Shown piece by piece: positions 24,590 to 33,530 of a stretch of 64,000 nt of DNA. This stretch comes from Mycobacterium haemophilum DSM 44634. GTDB taxonomy: Bacteria; Actinomycetota; Actinomycetes; Mycobacteriales; Mycobacteriaceae. Numbering within the stretch: the first letter of the stretch is position 1; the number at the start of each line of letters is the position of its first letter. Location of the stretch: NCBI RefSeq assembly GCF_000340435.2, contig NZ_CP011883.2, forward strand, positions 2,526,687-2,590,686, written 5' to 3'. The notes under the pieces are model-generated. The model had not been told where the DNA came from, searched no databases, and worked only from the letters and a program-made list of their open reading frames with translations. The position numbers were made by a program, and so were the translations under genes.

Positions 24590-26103
24590 GGGCGGGCGCC
24601 CCTGTCGCTCACCAGCGCGTCGGCCAGCGTCCCTAGCCCGACCGAGTTCGACGCCTTGACCAAGACCACGTCGCCGGGTTGTAGTTCGGCCCGCAACAAT
24701 GCCAGGGCAGCGGCGGGGTCAGCCACGTTAACCGTCTCGAGGCCCCACGAGCCTTCCATAACCGCTCCGCGGTGCATGGCGTTTATCGACCTTCCTCCTC
24801 CCACGACAACGAGTCGAGACACATCTAAGCGCACCGCTAGCCGGCCGATGCGATCGTGCTCGGTTATCGCGTCCTCCCCAAGCTCGGCCATCTCACCTAA
24901 CACCGCCCAGCTGCGTCGGGCGCCGTGCGCGATCCAGGCCAGGGCCTGCAGCCCAGCCCGCATCGAATCGGGGTTGGCGTTGTAGGCGTCGTCGATCACC
25001 GTCACCCCGTCAGCGCGCGTGGTCACCTGCATCCGATGCCGCGACACCGGCCCCGCCGCGGCGAGCGCCGCCGCTACCTGCTCGACGCTGGCGCCGCATT
25101 CCATTGCGACCGCAGCCGCGCACAAGGCGTTGACGACCTGATGGTCGCCGGATACGCCGAGTTGGACCTCGGCTTGCGCATCGCGGGTATGCAGCGTGAA
25201 GCGCGGCCTGGCCAGTTCGTCGAGCGACACCGGCCCAGCCCAAACATCTGGGCTGTTTGGCGACCCCGGATCGCTACGACTGCCGCGGCTCACCCGAATC
25301 ACGCGGGCCGCGGTCGCATCGGCCATCGCCGCCACCGCCGGGTCATCGACGTTGAGGATGACCACACCGGATTGCGGAATAGCTTGCGGCAGCTCAGCTT
25401 TAGTCCGCGCGATGGCGTCCCGGGAGCCGAACTCGCCGAGGTGCGCGGTGCCAACGTTGAGGACCACCCCTACCGTTGGCGGGGCGATCGCCGCCAGCGC
25501 AGCGATATTGCCGGGATGGCGTGCTGACATCTCCAGAATCAGATAGTCGGTGCTGCGGGTCGCGCGCAACACTGTCCAGGGATGACCCAGTTCGTTGTTG
25601 AACGACTCGGGCGGCGCCACCACCTCACCGAGCGGCTCTAGCACGACGGCCATCAAGTCTTTGGTGGATGTCTTGCCCGACGATCCGGTAATCCCGATGA
25701 TGGTCAGCCCGCCCGCTACCAGCTCCGCGGCCACCGCCGTGGCCAGCTTGGCCAACGCGGCCAGCACCGCCGCGCCCGATCCGTCTGCGTCGTGCTCGAG
25801 CGCCACGGCCAGCCCGCTGTCAGCTGCCGCGGCGCGAGGGTGGGGCGCGACCACGATGGCGGGAACGCCGACCGGCCGGGCGGCTAGCACAGCGACCGCA
25901 CCGGCCGCGATCGCCGAGGCGGCGTGGTCATGCCCGTCCGAGCGGGCCCCCGGCAGGGCCAGGAATAGACCGCCAGGGCCAACGGCCCGCGAGTCGAATT
26001 CCACGCTGCCGGTGACGTGGCGCTCGGCGGCCTCCTCGGGCGAGATATCGACCAGCGCGCCACCGACGATCTCGGCGATCTGGGCGACCGTCAGGTCGAT
26101 CAT
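24586..26103 (-). CDS. murF: UDP-MurNAc-tripeptide--D-Ala-D-Ala ligase MurF
   Basis: 505 residues. ATP loop GITGSSGKTSTKD from about residue 137. NNELGHPWTVL, EMSARHPGNI and NVGTAHLGEFGS in the central domain, and DDAYNANPDSMRAGLQAL in the C-terminal domain. It adds D-Ala-D-Ala to the tripeptide. The ATG overlaps the murE stop (ATGA) and the stop overlaps the mraY ATG, keeping the chain of coupled genes. Confidence 0.97.
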   Translation of the reverse strand: MIDLTVAQIAEIVGGALVDISPEEAAERHVTGSVEFDSRAVGPGGLFLALPGARSDGHDHAASAIAAGAVAVLAARPVGVPAIVVAPHPRAAAADSGLAVALEHDADGSGAAVLAALAKLATAVAAELVAGGLTIIGITGSSGKTSTKDLMAVVLEPLGEVVAPPESFNNELGHPWTVLRATRSTDYLILEMSARHPGNIAALAAIAPPTVGVVLNVGTAHLGEFGSRDAIARTKAELPQAIPQSGVVILNVDDPAVAAMADATAARVIRVSRGSRSDPGSPNSPDVWAGPVSLDELARPRFTLHTRDAQAEVQLGVSGDHQVVNALCAAAVAMECGASVEQVAAALAAAGPVSRHRMQVTTRADGVTVIDDAYNANPDSMRAGLQALAWIAHGARRSWAVLGEMAELGEDAITEHDRIGRLAVRLDVSRLVVVGGGRSINAMHRGAVMEGSWGLETVNVADPAAALALLRAELQPGDVVLVKASNSVGLGTLADALVSDRGARP

Positions 26104-27668
26104 TGGCGGGCCTGCAGCGCCCGGGCCAGCTCCACCCGGTCATCGAAGGGGCGGGTCTCGACGGCGCCCCGCTGCCCGGTCTCATGGCCTTTGCCGGCTA
26201 CCAACACCACATCATCAGGGCCCGCCCAGGCGACCGCGTATTGGATCGCGGCCCGCCGGTCGCCGATTTCGACGATCTGCGCCGCACCGCCGGCCGCGGC
26301 GGCGCCGGCCAGGATTTCGCGGCGGATTGCCGCCGGATCCTCGCCGCGTGGGTTGTCGTCGGTAACGACGACCAAATCGGCTAGCTCAGCGGCGATTTCG
26401 CCCATCGGAGCCCGCTTGCCCGGGTCACGCTCGCCGCCCGCGCCGAATACCACCGCCAGCCGACGGTCCGGCTGCAGCAGGGTGGTCAGCACCGCGCGTA
26501 ACGCGCCTGGCTTGTGCGCATAGTCGACCAGCGCAAGAAAATCCTGGCCGCGGTCGATCTGTTCCAGTCGCCCGGGGACTCGGATTTCCCGCAGTCCCAG
26601 GGACGCCTGCTCCGGCGACACCCCAACCGCATCGAGAATCGCCAGGGCAACAAGACAATTGGCGATGTTGTAGCGGCCGAGTAACCGGATGCCGACCCGG
26701 TGCTGGACGCCGGCGGGGTCTACGGCGGTGAATTCTTGTCCGCCGGCACCCAGTGGCGCCACGTCCGTCGCGCGCCACGATGCGGGTTGGCCTAGGGCGC
26801 TGACGGTGATGGCGTCACCGGCCCGGGCGGCCGTCGCGCGCCCGGCGTCGTCGTCGATGCATACCACGACGGTGTGAGCCCGCAGCGACGAGTGCGGATC
26901 GAACAGCACCGCCTTGGCTTCGAAGTACTCCTGCATGCTGGGGTGAAAGTCGAGGTGGTCGCGAGACAGATTGGTGAAACCGGCCACCGCGAACTGGGTG
27001 CCGTCCACCCGGCCCAGACTCAACGCGTGACTAGACACCTCCATGACCACGGTGTCCACCCCGCGTTCGGCCATCGCCGCGAGCATCGCCTGCAGCGCAG
27101 GAGCCTCCGGCGTGGTCAGTGCGCTGGGGATGTCGGCACCGTCGATCCGGATGCCGATGGTGCCGACCAGCCCGGCCATTCGCCCGCCGGCCCGTAGACC
27201 GGCCTCAACCATATAAGTGGTGGTCGTCTTGCCCGATGTTCCGGTGATCCCAACAACCGTCATCCGGTTAGAGGGATGTCCATACACCGAGGCGGCCAGG
27301 CCGCCGAGCACGCTGCGGGGTGCCGGATGTACGAGTATCGGCACGCTGCTGGCTCCGAAGCCAGGCAAGCCTGCCAGCTCCGCGACCCCCGCGGCGTCGG
27401 TGAGCACCGCGACGGCACCGCGCTCGAGCGCGACGCCGGCATACCGAGCGCCGTGCGTGGACACCCCGGCCAGGGCGGCGAACAGGTCACCGGGCAGCAC
27501 CTCCTGGGCCCGCAGCGTCACACCGGTCACCGGAACGTCGGGGACGGTCGCCGGCTGCCCGGGGCCGTCGGCCAGCACCGCGCCAACCTGAACCGCAAGC
27601 GCAGGTAGCCGCCCGCCCGCAGCGGCGCTGGGGCGCAACCCAGTCGGCACCGCCACCACTTCAGTCAC
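26100..27668 (-). CDS. murE: UDP-MurNAc-L-Ala-D-Glu--meso-DAP ligase MurE
   Basis: 522 residues. ATP loop TGTSGKTTTT at 142-151; TTPEAPALQ and the carbamylated-Lys region YFEAKAVLF; DYAHKPGALRAVL; and the DNPR motif in VVTDDNPRGEDPA, which selects meso-diaminopimelate. The start is a GTG at 27668; a shorter or longer N-terminus cannot be excluded. It is followed 4 bases back by murF. In M. tuberculosis I remember several unrelated genes between murE and pbpB; here the gap is 123 bases. Confidence 0.97.
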   Translation of the reverse strand: MTEVVAVPTGLRPSAAAGGRLPALAVQVGAVLADGPGQPATVPDVPVTGVTLRAQEVLPGDLFAALAGVSTHGARYAGVALERGAVAVLTDAAGVAELAGLPGFGASSVPILVHPAPRSVLGGLAASVYGHPSNRMTVVGITGTSGKTTTTYMVEAGLRAGGRMAGLVGTIGIRIDGADIPSALTTPEAPALQAMLAAMAERGVDTVVMEVSSHALSLGRVDGTQFAVAGFTNLSRDHLDFHPSMQEYFEAKAVLFDPHSSLRAHTVVVCIDDDAGRATAARAGDAITVSALGQPASWRATDVAPLGAGGQEFTAVDPAGVQHRVGIRLLGRYNIANCLVALAILDAVGVSPEQASLGLREIRVPGRLEQIDRGQDFLALVDYAHKPGALRAVLTTLLQPDRRLAVVFGAGGERDPGKRAPMGEIAAELADLVVVTDDNPRGEDPAAIRREILAGAAAAGGAAQIVEIGDRRAAIQYAVAWAGPDDVVLVAGKGHETGQRGAVETRPFDDRVELARALQARQ

Positions 27669-27791
27669 ACCTCCTACGCCGCGTCAACCTCATGATCGGC
27701 CATGACACCCTATCTGCCCGCACCGGTCTGCGAGGTTGGCTCGTCCGTCAGAGTGTGCGATGACGGCTAACTGACGAACCCGAGTCGGCCG

Positions 27792-29783
27792 CTAGGTGGC
27801 CTGCAGCCTCAACGGCGGCCCCGGATCCGGTGACAGCGGCACGTTCTCGCGCTGCATCAGCCAGCCCGCGATGTTGTGGAACAGCGGTGCCGCCGACGTA
27901 CCTGGTGAACCGTCGGCGGCATGCTGAGGGTTGTCCATCATGATGCCGATGACGTAGCGGGGATTGTCGGCAGTGGCCATTCCGGCAAAGGTGATCCAGT
28001 AGACGTCGTCGAAGTAGCAGCCGCAGGCGGGATTGATCTGCTGCGCGGTACCTGTCTTGCCGGCGATCTGATAGCCGGACACCCCGGCCGCGGACCCGGT
28101 GCCCTGCTGGTAGCCCATCGGATCATGTTGCACCACGGCGCGCAGCATCTGCCGCACGGTCTGGGCAGTCTGCGGCGACACCACCCGAATACCGTCCGGC
28201 CGCGGTTCGTGCGTCCGAGTGCCGTCGGCTGCGATGGTGGCCTTGATGATCCGCGGCGGCATCCGCACCCCGTCGTTGGCGATGGCCTGATACATGCCGG
28301 TCATCTGCAGCAGGGTCATCGAAAGACCTTGGCCGATAGGCAGGTTCGAGAAGGTGCTGCCCGACCATTGGTCGATGGGCGGTACCAGCCCAGCGCTCTC
28401 ACCGGGGAGCCCTACGCCGGTGCGTTGACCTAACCCGAACTTGCGGACCATGTCATAAAAGCGTTCCGGCCCGACGCGCTGCGCCAGCATCAGCGTGCCG
28501 ACGTTAGACGACTTTCCGAACACTCCGGTGGTGGTGTAGGGCATCACGCCGTGCTCCCACGCGTCATGGACGGTGACGCCACCCATCTGGATCGAGCCAG
28601 GTACCTGCAACACCTCATCGGGGTTGGACAGCCCGTATTCAATAACCGACGCCGCGGCGATGACCTTATTCACTGAGCCCGGCTCAAACGGCGAGGAGAC
28701 CGCCAAGTTGCCCAGCTGCTTATCGCCTTGGCGCCCGATGTCTTGCGACGGGTCGAAGGTGTTGTCGTTGGCCATGGCAAGCACTTCGCCGGTCTTGGCG
28801 TCCAGGACGACGGCCGAAACATTGTGGGCGCCGGACAGGTTCTTTGCCTGCTGCACCTGCTGCTGCACGTAGAACTGGATGTCGTCGTCGATGGTGAGCT
28901 GGACGGTCGAACCGTTGACCGCCCGGTGCCGATTGCGGTAGCTGCCGGGGATGACCACGCCGTCGGACCCACGGTCGTAGGTGACCGAACCGTCGGTTCC
29001 GGACAACACGGAGTCCAGGGAGTCCTCCAGGCCCAGCAGCCCGTGGCCGTCCCAGTCGATGCCGCCGACGATGTTGGCCGCTAGCGATCCGCCCGGGTAC
29101 TGGCGCAGGTCCTGCCGCTCGGAACCGACTTCGGGATACTTCGCAGAGATCGCCTCGGCGATGGCAGGGTCGACGGCGCGCGCCAGGTAGACGAAATTGT
29201 CGTTGCTGTGCAGCTTCTTCAGCAGCGTCGGGCCGTCGGGCTTGTTGTTCAACCGGCCCGCGACCTCCTTGGCGATATCCTGCAGGCGCTGCTGCGGGTC
29301 AGGAGCGGACGGAGTCTTCTTTTTGGCCTCCTCCAGCTGCTGGCGAATTCTCTTTGGCTGAAACGTCAACGCGCGCGATTCGATAGTGAAGGCAAGTTGC
29401 TCGTTGTTGCGGTCGGTGATGCTACCGCGGACCGCCTTTTCGACGTCGGTGACCTTGAGCTGTCCGGCCGCCTGGGCGCGCAGACCCGCGGCATTTGAGA
29501 CCTGCAGGATGAACAGCTGGGTCGCGGCCACCAGCATCAACGCGAAGATGACCACGTTGCCGGCCCGGTGCCGGAAGATGAAAGATGCACCGCGCGTACC
29601 TACTTCGACCACCTGCCGGGTGCGCCGCTCCCGCGCTGAACGACCCGCCGACGCTGTGTCCGGCATGACGACTTTCGCTGACTGGCGGGGCCGTTTCGGT
29701 TGCCGGACGGGCGGTTTACTGGAACTGCGCCCCGGCCGCGTCGACCGTGACGAACCGGTCCGGTGAGCGTCGCCGCGTCTCAC
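27792..29783 (-). CDS. pbpB: Septal class B penicillin-binding protein PbpB (FtsI/PBP3)
   Basis: 663 residues. A charged cytoplasmic N-terminus (about 1-75) precedes one membrane helix (VVIFALMLVAATQLFILQVS), then a pedestal domain (RGSITDRNNEQLAFTIESRA) and the transpeptidase domain. Active-site motifs: SVNK in SPFEPGSVNKVIAA, SSN in GVFGKSSNVGTL, and KTG in IAGKTGTAQQ. It cross-links septal peptidoglycan with FtsW and is the beta-lactam target. The GTG start overlaps the preceding gene (GTGA). Confidence 0.96.
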   Translation of the reverse strand: MRRGDAHRTGSSRSTRPGRSSSKPPVRQPKRPRQSAKVVMPDTASAGRSARERRTRQVVEVGTRGASFIFRHRAGNVVIFALMLVAATQLFILQVSNAAGLRAQAAGQLKVTDVEKAVRGSITDRNNEQLAFTIESRALTFQPKRIRQQLEEAKKKTPSAPDPQQRLQDIAKEVAGRLNNKPDGPTLLKKLHSNDNFVYLARAVDPAIAEAISAKYPEVGSERQDLRQYPGGSLAANIVGGIDWDGHGLLGLEDSLDSVLSGTDGSVTYDRGSDGVVIPGSYRNRHRAVNGSTVQLTIDDDIQFYVQQQVQQAKNLSGAHNVSAVVLDAKTGEVLAMANDNTFDPSQDIGRQGDKQLGNLAVSSPFEPGSVNKVIAAASVIEYGLSNPDEVLQVPGSIQMGGVTVHDAWEHGVMPYTTTGVFGKSSNVGTLMLAQRVGPERFYDMVRKFGLGQRTGVGLPGESAGLVPPIDQWSGSTFSNLPIGQGLSMTLLQMTGMYQAIANDGVRMPPRIIKATIAADGTRTHEPRPDGIRVVSPQTAQTVRQMLRAVVQHDPMGYQQGTGSAAGVSGYQIAGKTGTAQQINPACGCYFDDVYWITFAGMATADNPRYVIGIMMDNPQHAADGSPGTSAAPLFHNIAGWLMQRENVPLSPDPGPPLRLQAT

Positions 29784-30805
29784 CTCAACGTCCCCGGCGC
29801 GGTGGCCGCGGGGGGCACCACCCCCGGTTGCAGCCGCACCGGCACTTCCGCGGGTACCGGCGCGGGCAGTTCGGCGGGCACTGGGGCATGCATCACGCCG
29901 CCTGGAACTGGCAGCCCCGGCGTCGGCGTCAGCCCTGGAACCTGGCCAGCGGCCTGTCCATTGGGCATACCGGGCAGCTGCGGAAGAGCCTGGGGTAGGT
30001 GCTGGCCGCCCAAAGTCGTTGCGCCGTCGGGAGCGCGCAGCAAGATCTCCGGTCCAGACCTCGCCGGCGGGGGCGGGTCACCGGGGCCAGGCACCACGCG
30101 AACCGGGACCTCCAGGGGAACTGCCGGCGGTTTCGGCGGCGGCGGCGGACCTGCGTCAGGAAGCTTGGTGTTCAGCGGCGGCGGCGGAACGCCGTCGGCA
30201 GGTTTGGGCGTACCGACGACCACCCAGTTACCACCCGGGTCTTGGACCAGGTGGGCGGTATCCCTGGTCGGGATCATGCCTTGTTTGCGGGCCGCCTCGG
30301 CCAGCGCCGGCGCGGATTCTGCGTCGCGCACATCACGTTCGAGCGCTTCCTTCTGTTGTTGCAGCATCCGGGTCTGCTCGCGGGCGTCGCTTAGCTGGTA
30401 CGAGCGCTCGGCGGAGTCGGTGGACAACCACAACGTGAGGCCAAGCCCAACGCCGAGGGAGCTGATGACCAGCACGACAAACGGAACTTTGTTCGCCAAT
30501 GTCCGCGGCCGCAGGTCTATCGATGCCAGCCGGGCGATCACACGCTCACTCAACCGAGGGCGGACAACTTTGGGCGCCTTGGCTTTTCGCGCCTTCGCCC
30601 GCGCCTTAGCCTGCGTGGTGTTCCTGGGTCGAGCGGGCCGCTCAACCGGCCGGGACATCGGGCTGGTTTGTGGTCCAGACTTCGACGCCCCGACCTCACG
30701 GGCAGGCGCCGAGATCTTGCCGGCGTGCGCTCGGGGGCGACGCGACCTCGTCTCATTAACCGTGCGCTTGCCACTTCGGACAGCACCGTCGCGCTGAGCC
30801 CTCAT
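29780..30805 (-). CDS. FtsL-like proline-rich membrane protein (Rv2164c-like)
   Basis: 341 residues. The basic N-terminus (1-105, Arg/Lys/Ala-rich) is cytoplasmic. One membrane helix (about 110-130, VPFVVLVISSLGVGLGLTLW) is followed by a coiled-coil (REQTRMLQQQKEALERDVRD) and an extended Pro/Gly-rich tail. Position (between rsmH and pbpB), topology and coiled coil fit FtsL, which bridges FtsQ and the FtsW/FtsI pair. Sequence alone does not prove the role. ATG overlaps the rsmH stop (ATGA). Confidence 0.85.
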   Translation of the reverse strand: MRAQRDGAVRSGKRTVNETRSRRPRAHAGKISAPAREVGASKSGPQTSPMSRPVERPARPRNTTQAKARAKARKAKAPKVVRPRLSERVIARLASIDLRPRTLANKVPFVVLVISSLGVGLGLTLWLSTDSAERSYQLSDAREQTRMLQQQKEALERDVRDAESAPALAEAARKQGMIPTRDTAHLVQDPGGNWVVVGTPKPADGVPPPPLNTKLPDAGPPPPPKPPAVPLEVPVRVVPGPGDPPPPARSGPEILLRAPDGATTLGGQHLPQALPQLPGMPNGQAAGQVPGLTPTPGLPVPGGVMHAPVPAELPAPVPAEVPVRLQPGVVPPAATAPGTLR

Positions 30806-31824
30806 GAGTCGCCCCTCCTGGTTGGCTGCTGCGGTTGCACTGAATGCTCGATTCGTTGCAGGGCCCGTAATCGCACGGCGGTGCTGCGGGGATTGCGTTC
30901 GATTTCGGCGGCATCTGCGCGTTCAGCGCCGCGCGTCAACAACCGGAATCGCGGTCCATGGCCAGGAAGTTCGATCGGTAGACCCGTCGGCGTGCGGGAA
31001 GCGACCGCGTCGGCGAACACGCGTTTGACGATCCGGTCCTCGAGCGACTGGTAAGCCAGCACCACGAGGCGCCCGGCCACGGTGAGCGCGTCCAGCGCGG
31101 CGGGAAGGGCGCCCTGCAGCGAGTTCAACTCGTCGTTGACCGCGATCCGCAGCGCCTGAAACGTACGCTTGGCCGGATGGCCGCCGGTGCGCCGGGCCGG
31201 AGCTGGAATCGCCTGATACAGCAGGGCTACCAGCTCGGCGGTCGAGCGCAGCGGGGTGTGGGCACGCTGGCGGACGATGTGCGCGGCAATGCGCCGCGCG
31301 AATCGCTCCTCGCCATACCGGCGAAGGATGTCGGCTAGTGCGGCCTCGTCGTAGTTGTTGACGATGTCGGCCGCGCTAACCGGTGACCCCGGGTCCATCC
31401 GCATGTCCAACGGCGCGTCTTGAGCGTAGGCAAAACCCCGCTCGGCACGGTCCAGCTGCATGGACGAGACACCCAGGTCGAACAGCACACCATCGACCGA
31501 TTCCACTGCGGCATAACCAGATTCGTTTAGCGCTGCAGCGAGGCCGTCATAGCGCGTGTGGATTAACGTGACCCGGTCGGCAAATCGCGCTAGCCGAGTC
31601 CGGGCGATATCCAGGGCGCTCGGGTCGCGGTCCAGTCCGATCAGCCGCAAACCCGGCAACTCGGTCAGAAATCGCTCTGCGTGCCCGCCAGCGCCGAGGG
31701 TGGCGTCCACCAGGACCGCATTGGACCCATCGGCGTGATAGCGGGTCAACGCGGGGGTAAGCAACGTGACACACCGTTGCGCAAGGACGGGCACATGCCC
31801 GAAATCACTTGAGCCGTCAGCCAC
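30802..31824 (-). CDS. rsmH: 16S rRNA C1402 N4-methyltransferase RsmH (MraW)
   Basis: 340 residues from a GTG at 31824, which has GGGGAGG 7 bases upstream and begins just before the conserved FGHVPVLAQRCVTLLTP. SAM-binding motif VDATLGAGGHAERFL, then GLDRDPSALDIA, FDLGVSSMQLD and GGHPAKRTFQALRIAVNDEL are present. Coding-like sequence conserved with M. tuberculosis (LAYFPNARFV...SDRDLGAR) extends further upstream without a good start codon, and a longer form running into the 57-bp repeats is open; whether it is translated is unclear. Confidence 0.94.
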   Translation of the reverse strand: MADGSSDFGHVPVLAQRCVTLLTPALTRYHADGSNAVLVDATLGAGGHAERFLTELPGLRLIGLDRDPSALDIARTRLARFADRVTLIHTRYDGLAAALNESGYAAVESVDGVLFDLGVSSMQLDRAERGFAYAQDAPLDMRMDPGSPVSAADIVNNYDEAALADILRRYGEERFARRIAAHIVRQRAHTPLRSTAELVALLYQAIPAPARRTGGHPAKRTFQALRIAVNDELNSLQGALPAALDALTVAGRLVVLAYQSLEDRIVKRVFADAVASRTPTGLPIELPGHGPRFRLLTRGAERADAAEIERNPRSTAVRLRALQRIEHSVQPQQPTRRGDS

Positions 31825-31931
31825 CTCGCCACCTCCCCGGGCCCGGCGACACCTTGCACCGAGGTCTCTGTCCGAAAGCACGAACCTGGCGTTGGGGAAG
31901 TACGCCAGGGCCGGTTCGGGCAGAGGCCACG

Positions 31932-32071
31932 GTGCAGCGGGTCGCCACGCATTAGATCTCGTGGCGATCGCAAACGCGGCGGAGCCGGGTGCAGCGGGTC
32001 GCCACGCATTAGATCTCGTGGCGATCGCAAACGCGGCGGAGCCGGGTGCAGCGGGTCGCCACGCATTAGAT
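31932..32071 (+). repeat. 57-bp tandem repeat at the mraZ/rsmH junction
   Basis: Two full 57-bp copies (31932-31988 and 31989-32045), apparently identical, plus 26 bases of a third that runs into the mraZ stop codon. Each copy begins GTGCAGCGGGTCGCCACGC. The unit length is a multiple of three, so the minus-strand frame leading into rsmH stays open through the array. This is a minisatellite-type, potentially copy-variable locus. Confidence 0.9.
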
Positions 32072-32497
32072 GATGTCGCCAAGTGCTTCATCGCTGGCCG
32101 CGGAGAAGTTCTCTTCGTGGGTCTGTTGGTAGTCATGCCAGGCCTGCGCGTCCCAGATCTCGAGATAGTCGACGGCTCCAATCACCACGCAGTCCTTGGA
32201 AAGGTTGGCGTAGCGACGGTGGTCGGCTGACAACGTGATCCGGCCCTGCGTGTCGGGATGTTGTTCGTCGGTCCCAGCGGCGAGATTGCGCAGGAACGCC
32301 CTGGCTTCGGGGTTGCTTCGCGACGTCTTGCTGGCCCGGCGCGCTAGCTGCTCGAATTCCGCCCGGGGGTAGACGGCCAAGCTGTGGTCTTGACTCTTGG
32401 TAACCATCAACCCTCCTGCCAGCGCATCGCGGAACTTGGCGGGCAACGTCAGCCGCCCCTTGTCGTCGAGTTTGGGCGTGTAGGTGCCGAGAAACAC
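32066..32497 (-). CDS. mraZ: Transcriptional regulator MraZ
   Basis: 143 residues, the usual length. Two SpoVT/AbrB-like halves, with MFLGTYTPKLDDKGRLTLPA at the start and QGRITLSADHRRYANL in the second half. MraZ forms ring-shaped oligomers that bind rows of TGGG-type boxes and repress the dcw operon. The stop codon and the last few codons coincide with the beginning of the 57-bp repeat array. It is the first gene of the dcw cluster. Confidence 0.96.
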   Translation of the reverse strand: MFLGTYTPKLDDKGRLTLPAKFRDALAGGLMVTKSQDHSLAVYPRAEFEQLARRASKTSRSNPEARAFLRNLAAGTDEQHPDTQGRITLSADHRRYANLSKDCVVIGAVDYLEIWDAQAWHDYQQTHEENFSAASDEALGDII

Positions 32498-32555
32498 TCA
32501 GTTGACCTCCCGCCGAGACCGGCTCCCGCCGCACCCAAACACTTCGGCCACCATA

Positions 32556-32590
32556 CCCCACAATCCCCCACTTTGCCCCATACATACCCA
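32556..32590 (-). promoter_or_regulatory. MraZ-box array upstream of mraZ
   Basis: On the minus strand, four boxes TGGGT, TGGGG, TGGGG and TGGGG occur with exactly 10-bp periodicity and 5-base spacers (32590-32586, 32580-32576, 32570-32566, 32560-32556). They lie about 60-95 bases before the mraZ start. This is the layout known for MraZ operators and indicates autoregulation of the dcw operon. Confidence 0.8.
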
Positions 32591-32733
32591 TCGACAGGGT
32601 GTCGCAGCCGAATTTTCGCGGCTATTCACCGCCTCAAGGTCGACCAAGGGGCGCCCGAGGGCACCTCGGGCGCTGATCGTGATGTCGTAAAACCGCATGC
32701 CAAAGCCCCAGAGACACGGGACAGGGACCCGGT

Positions 32734-32770
32734 TGGGGCGCAGTGGGGCCCAGTGGGGCTTAGATTGGGC
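32734..32770 (+). promoter_or_regulatory. Second TGGGG array, opposite orientation
   Basis: TGGGG occurs on the plus strand at 32734, 32744 and 32754 (10-bp period), then TGGGC at 32766. It lies about 145 bases upstream of the first array and points the other way. No plus-strand gene follows, so it is most likely part of mraZ control. MraZ binding is inferred from spacing alone. Confidence 0.45.
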
Positions 32771-32800
32771 CCGGCACGGCTCACCGTGGGCTTGGGCACG

Positions 32801-32829
32801 AAAACGGGGCAGCCAGTGGCTGCCCCGTT
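32801..32829 (-). terminator. Terminator after the DUF3040 gene
   Basis: Perfect 12-bp hairpin AACGGGGCAGCC-3-GGCTGCCCCGTT, 30 bases beyond the stop codon at 32859. On the minus strand the stem runs into TTTTCG, a short T tract. It separates this gene from the mraZ regulatory region. The remainder of 32498-32858 holds only the two box arrays and no gene. Confidence 0.8.
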
Positions 32830-32858
32830 ATGTGTGGGTAGGTCGGCTGGGGGTTCCG

Positions 32859-33263
32859 CTACTCATCGAAGCGGCGCCGGAACCGATCCTCCATACGACT
32901 GGTGAACGATCCTCCCGCGCCCTTCGTGCGACGCTGGCGCGATGTCCCAGGCGCCGAAGCCGGGTGGTCCGCCCTGCCGGACAATCGTGAACCGGTAATG
33001 GCAAACACCACACCACCGAACATCACGACGAAGCCTAAGACGCTCAGGATCGGAAAGCTTCCAATCATCGTGGCCTTGAAGGCAACCCCGCAAACCAGCA
33101 TCCCCAGACCAATGACGAACAACGCCGCGCCTTGCATGCGCCGCCGCGCAGTCGGCGCACGCAACCCACCACCGCGTACACTCGACGCAAATTTGGGGTC
33201 TTCGGCGTAGAGAGCGCTCTCGATCTGATCGAGCATCCGCTGCTCATGATCGGAGAGTGGCAT
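32859..33263 (-). CDS. DUF3040 membrane protein (Rv2169c-like)
   Basis: 134 residues from the ATG at 33263, which has AAGGAGG 6 bases upstream; the longer open frame is not needed. The start MPLSDHEQRMLDQIESALYA, followed by EDPKFAS, is the DUF3040 signature. Two membrane helices follow (about 45-65 and 70-92), then a basic tail. Function unknown; widespread and usually single-gene in actinobacteria. It ends at the strong hairpin terminator. Confidence 0.92.
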   Translation of the reverse strand: MPLSDHEQRMLDQIESALYAEDPKFASSVRGGGLRAPTARRRMQGAALFVIGLGMLVCGVAFKATMIGSFPILSVLGFVVMFGGVVFAITGSRLSGRADHPASAPGTSRQRRTKGAGGSFTSRMEDRFRRRFDE

Positions 33264-33530
33264 TCGTCCCTCCTTGCCGACAGGCTGACACGTAACTATC
33301 GATAGCACGCGGATGCCCGTTGTGCGGGCAACTAACTTTCGATGATACGAGGTCAATCTGTGCCGTACCACTGGTTCGCGGGCGATTCTATCCAAGCCGC
33401 ACCGCCACGACGACACGACCCGGAATCCCCGTGGGCCACGAACCACTTACGGAAGCACGCCGGTCGTCATGTGTTGCCACGCCCCTTCGTCGGTCGGCGG
33501 CCACGTCATCCGATAATGGCGATAGACACA

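Noticed and set aside
31746..32066. Minus-strand frame with repeated MRGDPLHPAPPRLRSPRDL units
   Set aside because: It is only the 57-bp tandem repeat read in a different frame from rsmH.
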